Made by a program: the position numbers and the translations under genes
Shown here: piece by piece, positions 35,859 through 45,900 of the stretch
Layout: the number at the start of each line of letters is the position of its first letter
How positions within the stretch are numbered: the stretch's first letter is position 1
The notes under the pieces: model-generated
Told to the model about the DNA's origin: nothing
Database searches by the model: none
The model's input: only the letters and a program-made list of their open reading frames with translations
Assembly: GCF_900156165.1 (NCBI RefSeq)
Contig: NZ_FTMY01000007.1
Span: 248,001-312,000 of the forward strand
Length of the DNA stretch: 64,000 nucleotides
Source: Pseudacidovorax sp. RU35E
GTDB lineage: Bacteria; Pseudomonadota; Gammaproteobacteria; Burkholderiales; Burkholderiaceae_C
Reading direction: 5' to 3'

Positions 35859-36785
35859 ATGGCGAAATTCATGCGCAAGATGGCCCTGCTGGCCAAGATC
35901 GAGGCCGTTCGCGGCACTGACGCCGTGCCCACCGGGGCGGCCAATGCCATCCTGGCCAGCAACGTCAACCTCACGCCGCTGGATGGCGACGCCGTCGAGC
36001 GCGACGTGATCCGCCCCTATCTGGGTGCCGGCGGCTCGGTGATGGCCACGCTCTTCAACAAGGTGGCCTTCAGCGTCGAGGCGGCCGGCGTGGCCGCAGC
36101 CGGCGACCAGCCCGCCTACACCGCGCTGCTGCGCGCCTGCGCCATGTCGGTCACCGTGGCTGCCGGCGCGACGTGCACCTTCGCGCCGATCTCGGACGCC
36201 ATGGAGTCGGTCACGATCTACGGCGTGGTGGACGGGGTGGTGCACAAGATGCTCGACGCGCACGGCACGGTGAAGCTGACGGCGGATGCCAAGGGCATTC
36301 CGAAGTGGGACTTCGAGTTCACCGGTCTCTTCGTGCCCGTGGCCGACGTGGCGATGCCCGTGGCGGTGTACACGGCCTACCAGCGCCCGCTGCCGGTCAA
36401 CAAGCTCAACACCACCCTCACGCTCGACGGCTACACGGCCGCCGCCAGTGCCTTCAGCTTCGACGCGGGCAACACGGTGGTCAAGCGCGATCTGATCGGC
36501 GTCGACTCGGTGGAGATCAGCAACCGCAAGTCGGTTGGCTCGGTGACGCTCGAAGCCACGTCGGTAGCCGCCAAGGCTTGGGTGAACATGGCCGCTGCCA
36601 GCGCCCAGGTGCCCCTGGTGCTGAACCACGGCCAGGCCGCCACGAACGTGGTGCAGCTCAATGCACCGAAGGCCGAGCTGGGCAAGCCCACCTACTCCGA
36701 CAGCGATGGCATCCAGATGGTCACGCTGCCGCTGACGTTCGTGCCCACCAGCGGCAACGACGAGTTCTCCATCGTCATCCACTGA
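35859..36785 (+). CDS. major tail tube protein
   Basis: 308 residues, rich in beta-strand-like alternation, with repeating Ser/Thr/Val patterns and the family-like ending LPLTFVPTSGNDEFSIVIH. A good ribosome-binding site (AAGGAG) and its place just before the chaperone/tape-measure genes identify the siphovirus tail tube. Confidence 0.82.
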   Translation: MAKFMRKMALLAKIEAVRGTDAVPTGAANAILASNVNLTPLDGDAVERDVIRPYLGAGGSVMATLFNKVAFSVEAAGVAAAGDQPAYTALLRACAMSVTVAAGATCTFAPISDAMESVTIYGVVDGVVHKMLDAHGTVKLTADAKGIPKWDFEFTGLFVPVADVAMPVAVYTAYQRPLPVNKLNTTLTLDGYTAAASAFSFDAGNTVVKRDLIGVDSVEISNRKSVGSVTLEATSVAAKAWVNMAAASAQVPLVLNHGQAATNVVQLNAPKAELGKPTYSDSDGIQMVTLPLTFVPTSGNDEFSIVIH

Positions 36786-36790
36786 ACGCC

Positions 36791-37168
36791 ATGGCCCAGA
36801 AGCTCAAGATCAACGCCAAGCCCACCTTCAGCGCCCCGGTGCTGCTGACCCTGGCCGGCGACGACGGCAAGACGGTGGAGGTGCACTTCACGGCCGTATT
36901 CCGCCGCCTGCCCGATTCGCAGGCTAAGGACGTCCAGAAGCGCATGGACGGCGGCACCATGACGGACGACGAGCTGATCGCCCTGGTGCTGTGCGGCTGG
37001 TCGCAGCTGGAGGCCGACGACGGCACCCCGTTCGCGTTCACCGCCGAGAACCTGGCGGCGGCGCGCGAGGACTGGCCGACCTTCGCGGCGGCCATCATCT
37101 TCAGCTACTTCAAGCACAACGACGCGGCCGTCATAAAAAACTCCGCGCGGCCGTCCGCTTCCTCCTAG
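36791..37168 (+). CDS. tail assembly chaperone (short product, lambda G-like)
   Basis: 125 residues, 5 bp after the tail tube gene. It ends just past the heptamer A-AAA-AAC, where some ribosomes are expected to slip. The pair corresponds to lambda G and GT, which hold the tape measure during tail assembly. Confidence 0.8.
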   Translation: MAQKLKINAKPTFSAPVLLTLAGDDGKTVEVHFTAVFRRLPDSQAKDVQKRMDGGTMTDDELIALVLCGWSQLEADDGTPFAFTAENLAAAREDWPTFAAAIIFSYFKHNDAAVIKNSARPSASS

Positions 37169-37515
37169 GCGGCGGCGCGGCCAGCGTTCACGATGAGCTT
37201 GACGATGATCTTCAGAGCCAGGCTGTTCGGCTTGGCATCGATGCTGCGCGGTTGTGCAGCGATGACGCCCGCCGCGACGCCGGTGGCTTCGAACTGTGGG
37301 AGGAGCACGTCGAAGCCTTCCAGGTCTTCTACCTTTGCGCGCGCCAGTGGCGCTTCAGCCTCGGGTTCGGCACGGTCTGGTATGAGGGCCTGGATCTGGG
37401 TGCGGTGGACGTGGCGATGCGGCGCCTGCGTGTCCCCGATGAACGGTCGGAGACGGTGCTGCTTCAGCTCCGGGTGATGGAAGAGGAAGGGCGCGACGTG
37501 CTCAACGCGCGTTGA
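36791..37515 (+). CDS. tail assembly chaperone, -1 frameshift product (GT-like, DUF1799 part)
   Basis: Slippage at A-AAA-AAC (37135-37141) would join 117 codons of the short frame to 124 codons of the -1 frame (starting L-R-A-A-V-R), giving 241 residues. The added part reads like DUF1799 (HVEAFQVFYLCARQWRFSLGFGTVWYEGLDL). The -1 frame has no ribosome-binding site of its own. Confidence 0.75.
37135..37176 (+). promoter_or_regulatory. programmed -1 ribosomal frameshift signal
   Basis: Slippery heptamer A-AAA-AAC in the correct phase (ATA AAA AAC). After an 8-nt spacer, a stem pairs 37150-37158 with 37169-37176: eight GC pairs with one bulged T at 37154 and a 10-nt loop. Confidence 0.85.
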
Positions 37516-37583
37516 CGCCCACGCTGGCGCCGGGCAGACTGGAGCCAGCCAACAGCAAAAAGGCCGACACGCGTCGGCCTTAT
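37512..37583 (+). promoter_or_regulatory. promoter-hairpin element 3 (before tape measure)
   Basis: TTGACG (37512-37517, overlapping the chaperone stop), 17 bp, CAGACT, then 19 bp later the perfect 9-bp hairpin AAGGCCGAC-ACGC-GTCGGCCTT followed by ATTC. Same hairpin as elements 1 and 2. Confidence 0.65.
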
Positions 37584-37614
37584 TCATTTGGGGCCGCGCG
37601 CAGACCATGCCGGC

Positions 37615-40600
37615 ATGGCAGGTCAAGAGCGGCAGGTCGGTATTCGGATGACCCTCGACGCCACTTCGGTGGTGTCGGGTCTGCCGGTGGCTGGCCGCGA
37701 GGTCGACCGCTTCGGCAGCCAGGTGGTCGCCGCCTCGCAGAAGGCGACCCAGGGCCTGGACCGCGTGCGGATCTCCACGCGCGACCTGATCGGAAGCGCG
37801 GCCGGTCTGACCGTCGTGGCGGCGGGCGTGGCGGCCGTCACGCAGGCCCTTACCAGCCTGCCGCAGCGCGGCATCGGTTTCAGCGCCGAGATCGAGGTGG
37901 CCCAGCTGGGCATGGCCGGCATCCTGCGCTCCATGACGGCCGTCAACGGCCGGCAGACCGAGTGGAACCAGGCCCTTGGCATTGCCGGCGACATGATCGG
38001 CAAGCTCAACGACGACGCGCTGCGCACGGCAGCGTCGAGCCAGGAGCTGGTGGGCGTATTCCAGGCGCTGCTCGGCCCTGGCCTGGCCGCCCGCATGACG
38101 CTCGACCAGATCCGCGAGCTGACTGTCGTCGGCACCAACGCCGTGAAGAGCCTGGGCCTGAACGGCGCCCAGGTGGTGCAGGAGCTGCGCGACCTGGTGC
38201 AGGGCGGCATCACCACGGCCGGCTCGTCGCTGGCCACCGCCCTTGGCCTGAAGGACGAGGACATCGCGAAGGCGAAGGCATCGAGCGAGGGCCTGTTTAA
38301 CTTCCTGATGAAGCGGCTGCAGGGCTTCAAGGATTCCTCCGACGCCTTCGGCAACACGCTGAAGGGCAGCCTCGACCAGCTGCAGGAGGGTGCAACCCGC
38401 GTCGCGGCCGATGGCATGCAGCCGCTCACCGAGGCCATCAAGGCGGCGGTGCAGGAAAGCGCCAAGCTCTTCGTGACCACGGATGCCAGCGGGCAGCAGC
38501 AGGTCAATCAGCAGCTGGTCGCCGGCATTCGTGAATATGCCCAGGGCGCCGCCACCGCGCTCCAGGTGGGCCGGGACGTGGCAGTGCAGGCATGGGCGCA
38601 CCGGGACGCCATCGTCGCGCTGGCGGGTGCCTATGCAGCCTTCCGGCTGGGCCAGTGGGGTGCCGAGGCGGCAACCGCGGTGCGCGCGCAGCTCGATCTT
38701 GCCCAGGCCTCGCGACTGGCGCGCGTTGAGGCGGCTGCGACCGTGGCCACGGATGCACAGGCCGCGATGACAAGCCGCGAGAAGGTCGCCGCACTGCTCG
38801 CGGAACTGCAGGCGACACAGGCCACTACCGCGGCCGAGGCGCAGGCTGCAGCGTCCAAGGTGACCCAGCTGGCCGCGACGAACGAGGCAATCGTGGCATC
38901 GCGGGCCGAAGTGGTGGCGAAGATGGAGGCCGCCCGCGCCACGATGGCCCAGGCCCAGGCGCAGATCCAGGCCGCTGCCGCAGCAGGCGCCCAGAGCTAT
39001 GCGCTCGCGACGCTGCGTGAAGGCACCGCCACGCTGGCGGCCGCGCAGGCTCGCCATGCAGCGCTGATGGCGGAGCTGGCTGTGCTGGGCCAGCAGCAGA
39101 CCCGGGTGAGCGCGCAGCTCGCGGCGGCGACGGCCGCGCAGACCGCGGCACAGGAGGCCGCTGCTGCCTCCGCCGGCCGTCTCGCCGCTGCGACCGGCGC
39201 TGCGGGGGCTGCTGCGGGTGCCGCCTCCCTGGCCGCGCGCGGCTTCGGCGTGGTGGTGGGTGCGCTGGGCGGCCCGGTCGGCATCGCCATCATGGCCGTC
39301 ACCGGCCTGGCCATGTGGCTCTACCGCCTCAAGTCCGCCGCCGACGACGCGGCCGTGACGGCCGTGCAGATCCAGCGGGCCGAGCAGATGGCCGCCAGCG
39401 GCAAGACGCCCGAGCTGCGCGACGTCGCCGCCATGGAAGCGGAGCTGGGCCGCTGGAAGCAGAAGCGCGACGAGCTGATGGCCTCCGGTGGCAGCAGTAC
39501 GGAATGGATCAACGGGGCGCCGGTTAAATCGACGCTCGACAGCGTGAACGCCGGCATCGCCCAGCTCGAAGAGCGGCTCGGCAAGGTCAAGGCCGCGTCC
39601 GGCCAGGCCAGCCAGGGCAACCAGCAGATGACGCTGACCCTGGAGGGCGCGCGGCAGGCATGGATGAAGTCCAACGCGGACGTGAAGACCGGCTCTGCCA
39701 TCCAGCAGGAATACCAGCAGAAGCTGCAGGCCAGCCGCAACGCGTTCCAGCAGTACCTGGAGGTGCTGAAGGCCCAGCCCGGCGGCGCATCACTGCGGAC
39801 GCTGGAAGACGCCCAGGCCCGCCAGCTCGAGAACGAGAAGGGCCTGAAGCAAGAGCGCGACAAGGCCATCAAGGCCCTCAACGCCGACGCTGTGCAGGCG
39901 GACAAGCACAACCTGGACGCGCAGATCGAGGCCGTCAAGCAGGGCTACAAGCTGAAGGCGGTGGCCACCGCTGATGGGCTGGACGAGATCGACAGCCTGG
40001 TCAAGCGCGACCTGCTGTCGGAGTACTCGGCCGTCGCGCGCCGCCGCGAACTTCAACTGGCCGACCTGCAAAGCCGGGAGCAGGCCCTGCGCCGCGAGCT
40101 GGAGCTGACGCGCAAGAAGAAGGACTCGCAGAAGGAAGCCGCCGCCCTGGAAGGTGAGCTGGTGGAGCTGGCTGCGCAGCGGCAGACGCTGCTGAACAAG
40201 TCCGGCCGCGATCAGGAAGAGCTGCTCGTCGCGCCACAGCTGGCCCAGCTGAAGGCCATGCGCGACACGGTGGCCAGCACCTACGAGCAGATCGCGGCGC
40301 AGGAGCTGCAGAACGCCTCTATCGGCAAGGCCAAGACGGCGGCCAACGACTTCACCATCGCGCAACTTCAGCGCCAGCGCGCCGACCTGGAGGCCACGGA
40401 CAACGTCATCCCCGGCTACGTCAAAGCACTCGATGACCGCATCGCCGCCGAGCAGCGCCTGCGCCGAGTTGTTGGGGCGGGCGAAGGCATACAGATCGCG
40501 GTGGACTGGCAGAACCAGCAGCGCGATCAGGCGCGCAAGATGGGCGAGGACGTGCGGTCCAACTTCCTGCAGGGTGTCACGAGCCTGATGGAAGGCGACA

Positions 40601-41259
40601 CGAGCGCCCTCGCCTCCATCGGCAAGTCGTTCAGGAACACCATCGTCACCGCGATTGCAGGCGCGTTCTACGACGCCACGATCAAGCAGTCGGTCGAGCA
40701 GTTCACGAGCTGGCTGTCGTCTGCATTGCGCGACGCGATGGGCGGCGGTTCTGGCAGCTCGGGCGTGTCACTCGGCGTCAGCATCTTGAAGGGGCTGGGC
40801 AGTGCCTATGCGGGTGGCCTGTCGGGCGACTCGGCCGCCGCGGTGGCGAGCATTGTCGGGAAGGATGACTCGCTCGGCACCATGATCGGTCTGATGGGGT
40901 TGGCCAAGAACGCCAACGGCGGGGTGTATGACGGCACCGCGGGCCTACGCGCCTACAGCAGCAGCGTCGTGGACCGTCCCACGATCTTCCCGTTCGCCAA
41001 GGGCGGCATCGGCCTGATGGGCGAGGCCGGCACCGAGGGCATCTTCCCGCTGAAGCGGGACAGCCAGGGCCGCCTGGGCGTGATCGCCATGGGCGGTGCA
41101 AACGGCGGCACCCAAATCACCTTCGCGCCGGTGAGCCATCTCTACATGGATGCACGTGCCGACCTCGGCGCGTCCATGGCGGCTGGCCAGCGCATGCTGG
41201 CCGAGAACAACAAGCGCCAGGCTGCCGAGTTCAAGCGCGCGGGGGTGATGCCCGAATGA
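37615..41259 (+). CDS. tail tape measure protein
   Basis: 1214 residues. A long helical protein with Ala/Gln-rich coiled regions (residues about 330-520) and a hydrophobic segment (VVVGALGGPVGIAIMAVTGLAMWLY), then C-terminal GGVYDG...FAKGGIGLMGEAGTEGIFPL, a common tape-measure ending. Sets tail length and helps DNA passage. The start is uncertain: no clear ribosome-binding site. Confidence 0.92.
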   Translation: MAGQERQVGIRMTLDATSVVSGLPVAGREVDRFGSQVVAASQKATQGLDRVRISTRDLIGSAAGLTVVAAGVAAVTQALTSLPQRGIGFSAEIEVAQLGMAGILRSMTAVNGRQTEWNQALGIAGDMIGKLNDDALRTAASSQELVGVFQALLGPGLAARMTLDQIRELTVVGTNAVKSLGLNGAQVVQELRDLVQGGITTAGSSLATALGLKDEDIAKAKASSEGLFNFLMKRLQGFKDSSDAFGNTLKGSLDQLQEGATRVAADGMQPLTEAIKAAVQESAKLFVTTDASGQQQVNQQLVAGIREYAQGAATALQVGRDVAVQAWAHRDAIVALAGAYAAFRLGQWGAEAATAVRAQLDLAQASRLARVEAAATVATDAQAAMTSREKVAALLAELQATQATTAAEAQAAASKVTQLAATNEAIVASRAEVVAKMEAARATMAQAQAQIQAAAAAGAQSYALATLREGTATLAAAQARHAALMAELAVLGQQQTRVSAQLAAATAAQTAAQEAAAASAGRLAAATGAAGAAAGAASLAARGFGVVVGALGGPVGIAIMAVTGLAMWLYRLKSAADDAAVTAVQIQRAEQMAASGKTPELRDVAAMEAELGRWKQKRDELMASGGSSTEWINGAPVKSTLDSVNAGIAQLEERLGKVKAASGQASQGNQQMTLTLEGARQAWMKSNADVKTGSAIQQEYQQKLQASRNAFQQYLEVLKAQPGGASLRTLEDAQARQLENEKGLKQERDKAIKALNADAVQADKHNLDAQIEAVKQGYKLKAVATADGLDEIDSLVKRDLLSEYSAVARRRELQLADLQSREQALRRELELTRKKKDSQKEAAALEGELVELAAQRQTLLNKSGRDQEELLVAPQLAQLKAMRDTVASTYEQIAAQELQNASIGKAKTAANDFTIAQLQRQRADLEATDNVIPGYVKALDDRIAAEQRLRRVVGAGEGIQIAVDWQNQQRDQARKMGEDVRSNFLQGVTSLMEGDTSALASIGKSFRNTIVTAIAGAFYDATIKQSVEQFTSWLSSALRDAMGGGSGSSGVSLGVSILKGLGSAYAGGLSGDSAAAVASIVGKDDSLGTMIGLMGLAKNANGGVYDGTAGLRAYSSSVVDRPTIFPFAKGGIGLMGEAGTEGIFPLKRDSQGRLGVIAMGGANGGTQITFAPVSHLYMDARADLGASMAAGQRMLAENNKRQAAEFKRAGVMPE

Positions 41260-41879
41260 CCACCATCGCCATGCCAGACACGCTGGCCATCGGTGCCCAG
41301 GTCTGGGGCATCCGCAACTTCGACCTGACCTTCGCGAACGCCGACACGGGCTCGATGCAGGTTGGGGTGTTCGGCCCTCCGCGCTGGAAGTGCTCGATGA
41401 CCAGCGAGGAGCGCATCCCCGTGGTGGCCGATGCTGCGCTGTGGCGCGCGACCATCCTGTCGCTGCGCGGCCAGGTGAACTGCCTGGCCGTGTACGACCG
41501 GCTGCGGCCCCAGCCGCGCGGCACCGCCCGCGGCGCGTGGACGGCCGTGGGGTCGCTGGCCGGCGCGGCGCAGATCTCGATCAATGCCGGCGTCGGCCAG
41601 GCCGGAAAGACGTTGCTGCAGGGCGACCGCATCGGCGTCCAACAAGACAGCGATGACCGCCAGCTGCTGAGCGTGCAGGCGGACGCGGTGGTTGGCGTCG
41701 ACGGCGTGCTGCTGGTCACCGTGGAGCCCGTGCTGCGCCGCACGCTGGTCGCCGGCAGCGTGGTGGTGTGGGACCGGCCGACGTGCCGCATGCGCCGCAC
41801 CTCGAACGACACGCAGTGGGACACGAAGGGCAGCCGCGAAGGCGGCTTCAGCCTCGACCTGCTGGAGAGCTGGGAATGA
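41256..41879 (+). CDS. distal tail / minor tail protein
   Basis: 207 residues, coupled to the tape measure by ATGA. Pattern AIGAQVWGIRNFDLTFANADTGSMQVG...GPPRWKCSMTSEE and the position suggest a distal tail component of siphovirus-type Mu-like phages. Confidence 0.65.
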   Translation: MTTIAMPDTLAIGAQVWGIRNFDLTFANADTGSMQVGVFGPPRWKCSMTSEERIPVVADAALWRATILSLRGQVNCLAVYDRLRPQPRGTARGAWTAVGSLAGAAQISINAGVGQAGKTLLQGDRIGVQQDSDDRQLLSVQADAVVGVDGVLLVTVEPVLRRTLVAGSVVVWDRPTCRMRRTSNDTQWDTKGSREGGFSLDLLESWE

Positions 41880-42499
41880 CCGTCCAGACGAACGCAGGCT
41901 TCGACGCGGTCGCGGGCTCGGCCGCCTACGGCATCGCCACCATGGTCGAGGCGCAGGCCCGGTCGGGGACGGTGCGGTTAACCGACTGGCCTGTGGACCT
42001 GGTGGCGCTGGGCAACACCTGGCGCGGCATCGGTGCGCTGGGCCAAGTCGGCGAGCTGCGTGAGGCCGACGACGGCGGCGCGCAGGAGCTGACCATGTCT
42101 CTGACACCCATCGACATCGGCATTCGGGGCTTCGCGTTGGGCGAGGCGTCCGACTACCAGGACCGGCCGATCCGGCTGTGGATCTGCATGATCGATGCGC
42201 AGACTTTCCAGCCCGCCGGGGCGCCGGTGCTGCGCTTCGGCGGCGTGATGGACGTGATGAAGTTCCCGCGCGATGACGAGGCCCGCACGATCTCGCTGGA
42301 GCTGACCTGCCGCGTGGCGAGCTACGACGTGCGCAGCAACCCGAGCGCGCTGCGCATGAACGATGCCCAGCACCGCGCCAAGTATCCCGGCGAGCTGGGC
42401 TTTCAGTACCTGCAGAGCCTGATCGGTAACCCGGCGATCTACACGTCGAAGGCCTTCGGCGCTTATCTGCGCATCCGCTCGATGCTGGGACTGCAGTGA
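41876..42499 (+). CDS. minor tail protein (DUF2163-like)
   Basis: 207 residues, ATGA-coupled on the 5' side. QELTMSLTPIDIGIRGFAL...FGGVMDVMKFPRDDEARTISLELTCRV resembles proteins located between the distal tail protein and the NlpC/J proteins. Exact role unknown. Confidence 0.65.
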   Translation: MTVQTNAGFDAVAGSAAYGIATMVEAQARSGTVRLTDWPVDLVALGNTWRGIGALGQVGELREADDGGAQELTMSLTPIDIGIRGFALGEASDYQDRPIRLWICMIDAQTFQPAGAPVLRFGGVMDVMKFPRDDEARTISLELTCRVASYDVRSNPSALRMNDAQHRAKYPGELGFQYLQSLIGNPAIYTSKAFGAYLRIRSMLGLQ

Positions 42500-42912
42500 T
42501 GGACGAGTTGGACGCCTTCATCCATCTGCGCGCCGGCCGCGCGTTCGCCTGGTGGGACGCCGACTGCACCATCCTGGCCGCCGAGTGGGTGCTGCAGCGC
42601 ACGGGCGCCGACCCGCTCGCACCGCTGCGCGCCGAGGGCGGCATGCTCGCTGGCCGCCGGCTGCTGCCTGCCCTGCGCAAGGTTCGGGCCCGGGGCGGGT
42701 TTGCCGTGGTGGCCAGCGAGCTGCTCGGGCCCGCCATGCCCGGGCTGATGGCCCAGCGCGGTGATGTGGTGTTGGTGCGCAGCGGCCAGCGTGCGGGGCG
42801 CGTGCGCGGCCTGGCCTTTGGGGTGTGCACCGGCGCCAACATTGCAGCGCCTGGCGCTCACGGCATCGCATTTCTCCCGGTCACCGGCGCGGAGGCGGCA
42901 TGGCGGGTCTGA
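42499..42912 (+). CDS. small tail protein (DUF6950-like)
   Basis: 137 residues. MDELDAFIHLRAGRAFAWWDADCTILAAEWV has the pattern of the DUF6950 family found just before J-like genes; a single Cys after DAD sits where NlpC/P60 peptidases have a catalytic Cys, and a His lies near the end (APGAHGIAF), so a degenerate peptidase is possible. Overlaps the J gene by 13 bp. Confidence 0.6.
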   Translation: MDELDAFIHLRAGRAFAWWDADCTILAAEWVLQRTGADPLAPLRAEGGMLAGRRLLPALRKVRARGGFAVVASELLGPAMPGLMAQRGDVVLVRSGQRAGRVRGLAFGVCTGANIAAPGAHGIAFLPVTGAEAAWRV

Positions 42913-45900
42913 TGCGCGCATTGCTCGGTCTGCTCGCGTTGTTTGCCGCTGCACCGGCCCATGCCGAGGTCGTGACGTTCTTCACATGGGTCGGCGGCTT
43001 GGTGGGCGCCTCCGGCGCGTCTGCGGCGGCCGTGGGCGCCTTCGTCGTCACGACGGCGGTCAGCATCGTCTCGAGCGCCTACGCCAGCAGCCAGGCCAAG
43101 AAGAAGGCCCGCCAGGAAGCGCAGCGCAAGCTGGCGCAGGACATCGCGAACCTGCAGGACCGCACCATCACCCTGTTGGGCAGCGATTCGCCCCACGCCG
43201 TGGTCTACGGCAGCCCGGCGCCGTTCGCCGGTGCGCTGGTGGCCATGGTCACCACCGGCATGGGCGCGGAGTGGACGCACCTGGTGATCATCTTCGCGGC
43301 GCACGAGTGCGAGGCCATCGACGAGATCTACATCGACGACGACGCCATTGCGGCGGACGAGAACGGCTACACGACGAACGAGAACCTGACCATCGTCGCC
43401 ACCGGCCTGGACTACTCGGCGGGCCCGGCGGTCCACATCACCAAGCACCTGGGCGCCGGTGAGGACGTGGCCGACCCGTGGCTGATCAACGCCTGCAACA
43501 CGGGCGGCGCCCCGGGCATGTGGACCACGGCCCACAAGCTCACGGGCTACACCTACGCGGTGGTGTCGGTCAACAAGGTGTTGGACCGCTTCCAGTCGGG
43601 CCCGCCCAACGTCAAGGCCAAGATCCGCGGCAAGAAGGTGCTGGACCCGCGCACGGGCCAGACCGCCTACAGCCGCAACGTGGTGCTGTGCCTGGCAGAC
43701 TTCATCCGCTCGGCCCAGGGGTACGGCGCCAGCGCCGATCAGCTCGACATCAACACCTGGATCGCCGGGGCCAATGCCTGCGACATGCAGGTCTACGGCA
43801 TCGAGGCCGACGCGGATCCGCTCAACTACGGCTACTCGCGGTCGCGCTACGTGGTCGACGGCATGTTCCGCACCGACCAGTCGCGCGAGACGACGCTGCA
43901 GCAGCTGGAAGAGGCCATGGCCGGCTTCACGGTCGAATCGGCCGGCGTGTGGCGCTTCGTGCCCGGCGCGTGGACCACGCCCGTTATGTCGCTGGGCGAT
44001 GACGACATGGTGGCGCCCACTGCGGTTGAACAGACCTGCTTCCCGGGCACGGCGCGGTTCAACGGCGCCCGCGGCACCTTCATCGCGGCCAACGGCAACG
44101 GCGTGTCGCAGGACTTCGCGCCGTACAGCAACCCCACCTTCCTGGCGGCCGATGGCAAGGAGAAGCTGACCGACGTGGCGCTGCCGTGGGTCGGTTCCCA
44201 GGTGCGCTGCCACCAGATCGCGCGCATCAAGGTCGAGAAGAGCCGGGGCGGCTTCACCGTGCGGATCTCGCCCAAGATGTTCGCGTGGGGCCTGCAGCCG
44301 GGCGACCGCGTGCTGCTGTCGTCGGCCTTCTTCGGCTTCACGAACAAGAGCTTCATCGTCACGGACTGGGCCTACTCGCGCACGAAGGCCCTGTCGCTGC
44401 TGCTGGAAGAGGACGTGCCGGCCTACTACGACCTGGCCGACGAGCAGCTGCTGGACGCGGCGCCCAACACGAACCTGCCGAACCCCTTCGAGGCGCCGGC
44501 CAAGCCGGAGAACCTGCAGGCGGCCAGCGGCATCGATGAGCTGGCCCGCCAGGGTGCCACGCTGCTGGCCCGCGCGCGCATCAGCTGGAACCGGTCCACC
44601 ACGGCCGCTGTGCTGCTGGGCGGCCGGGTGCGGATCGATCACCGGCAGGAGGCCCTTGTGCTCGGCGAGGGTGGCGTGCCCGAGGCGGGGACGCTGCCCT
44701 GGATCTCGACGCTCATGGCTGGCGACGCGCGCGAGGTCTACCTGCTCGGCCTGGACGTGGGCCAGGCGTTCTCGGCGCGCGTGCGTTTCGAGACGGCCTT
44801 CGCGTCCTCGGACTGGGCCTATGTGGGCGACGTGCTCCAGGGCACCGGTGCGCCCAGCGACGTCAGCAACCTGACGCTGCAGGTGACCGATGACGGCATC
44901 CTGGCCAGCTGGCTGGCGCCCACCGATCTGGACCTGATCGAGTGGGACCGCACCCAGGTGCGCCGCGGCCCCACCTGGGAAGAGGCCGAGGGCGACACGC
45001 ACTTCGACGGCCACGCCACCAGCGCGCTGCTGGGCTTCTTCCCGGCCGGCCTGCAGAAAGCCTGGGCGGCGCATCACAGCCGCAATGGGTTCTGGTCGAC
45101 GCCGATGTCCGCCAGCCTCACCGTGCTGGCGCCGCTGACGCCCGCCGTGCAGGACAGCACGCAAGGGCGGTCCGTTGCGCTGACCTGGTCGGACTGCCGC
45201 ACCACGCAGCCGATCCGCGAGTACCAGATCGCCAAGGGCGACACGCTGGGCGCAGCCGTGGAGATCGGCCGCACGGTGGCGCGGTCGCTAACGCGGGTTG
45301 AACCCGAGCCCGGGCTGCACCGCTACTGGATCCGCGCGGTCGACATGGGCGGCAATGCCGGGCCGTGGGGAACCAGCGAGGCGATGACGCTCGGCGACTT
45401 CGATGACGTGCCCAACATTGCGAAGTATGTGGAGCGCGTGGACTCGCGGCTGCAGTCGTTCCGCGACCAGGCTGCAGCGGCGGACCTGAACGGCATCCTG
45501 CGGGCGGAGGTGAGCGTGTCCGAGATGGGCAAGAGCCTGCGTCGGCTGACCACCATCCTGGAAGCGAAGGTCGATCACAACTATGCGATCTACGCCGAGC
45601 AGATCGAGGTGTTGGTGGCCGCCGACGAGGCGATGGCGAGCCGCATCACGCTGCTGTCCGCCGGGCTGGAGCAGGCGCAGGCCGACATCCTTGAAGAGCA
45701 GCTCGTGCGCGCCACCGCTGACGACGCGCTGGCCAGCGACATCCTGACGATGCGCGCCCGGGTCGATGACATCGAGGCGACCTATGTCAGCCACGTCGAA
45801 CTGACGGCCACGCTGGGCTCGGCCATCGCGGAGAACAACGAATACCTGGTCTCGGCCATCGGACCGGTGGGAGAGCTATCCGCCACGGTCAGCAATCAGT

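Noticed and set aside
42858-45164. 768-codon open frame on the minus strand
   Set aside because: Antisense shadow of the J-like gene, Arg/His/Gly-rich with no domain.
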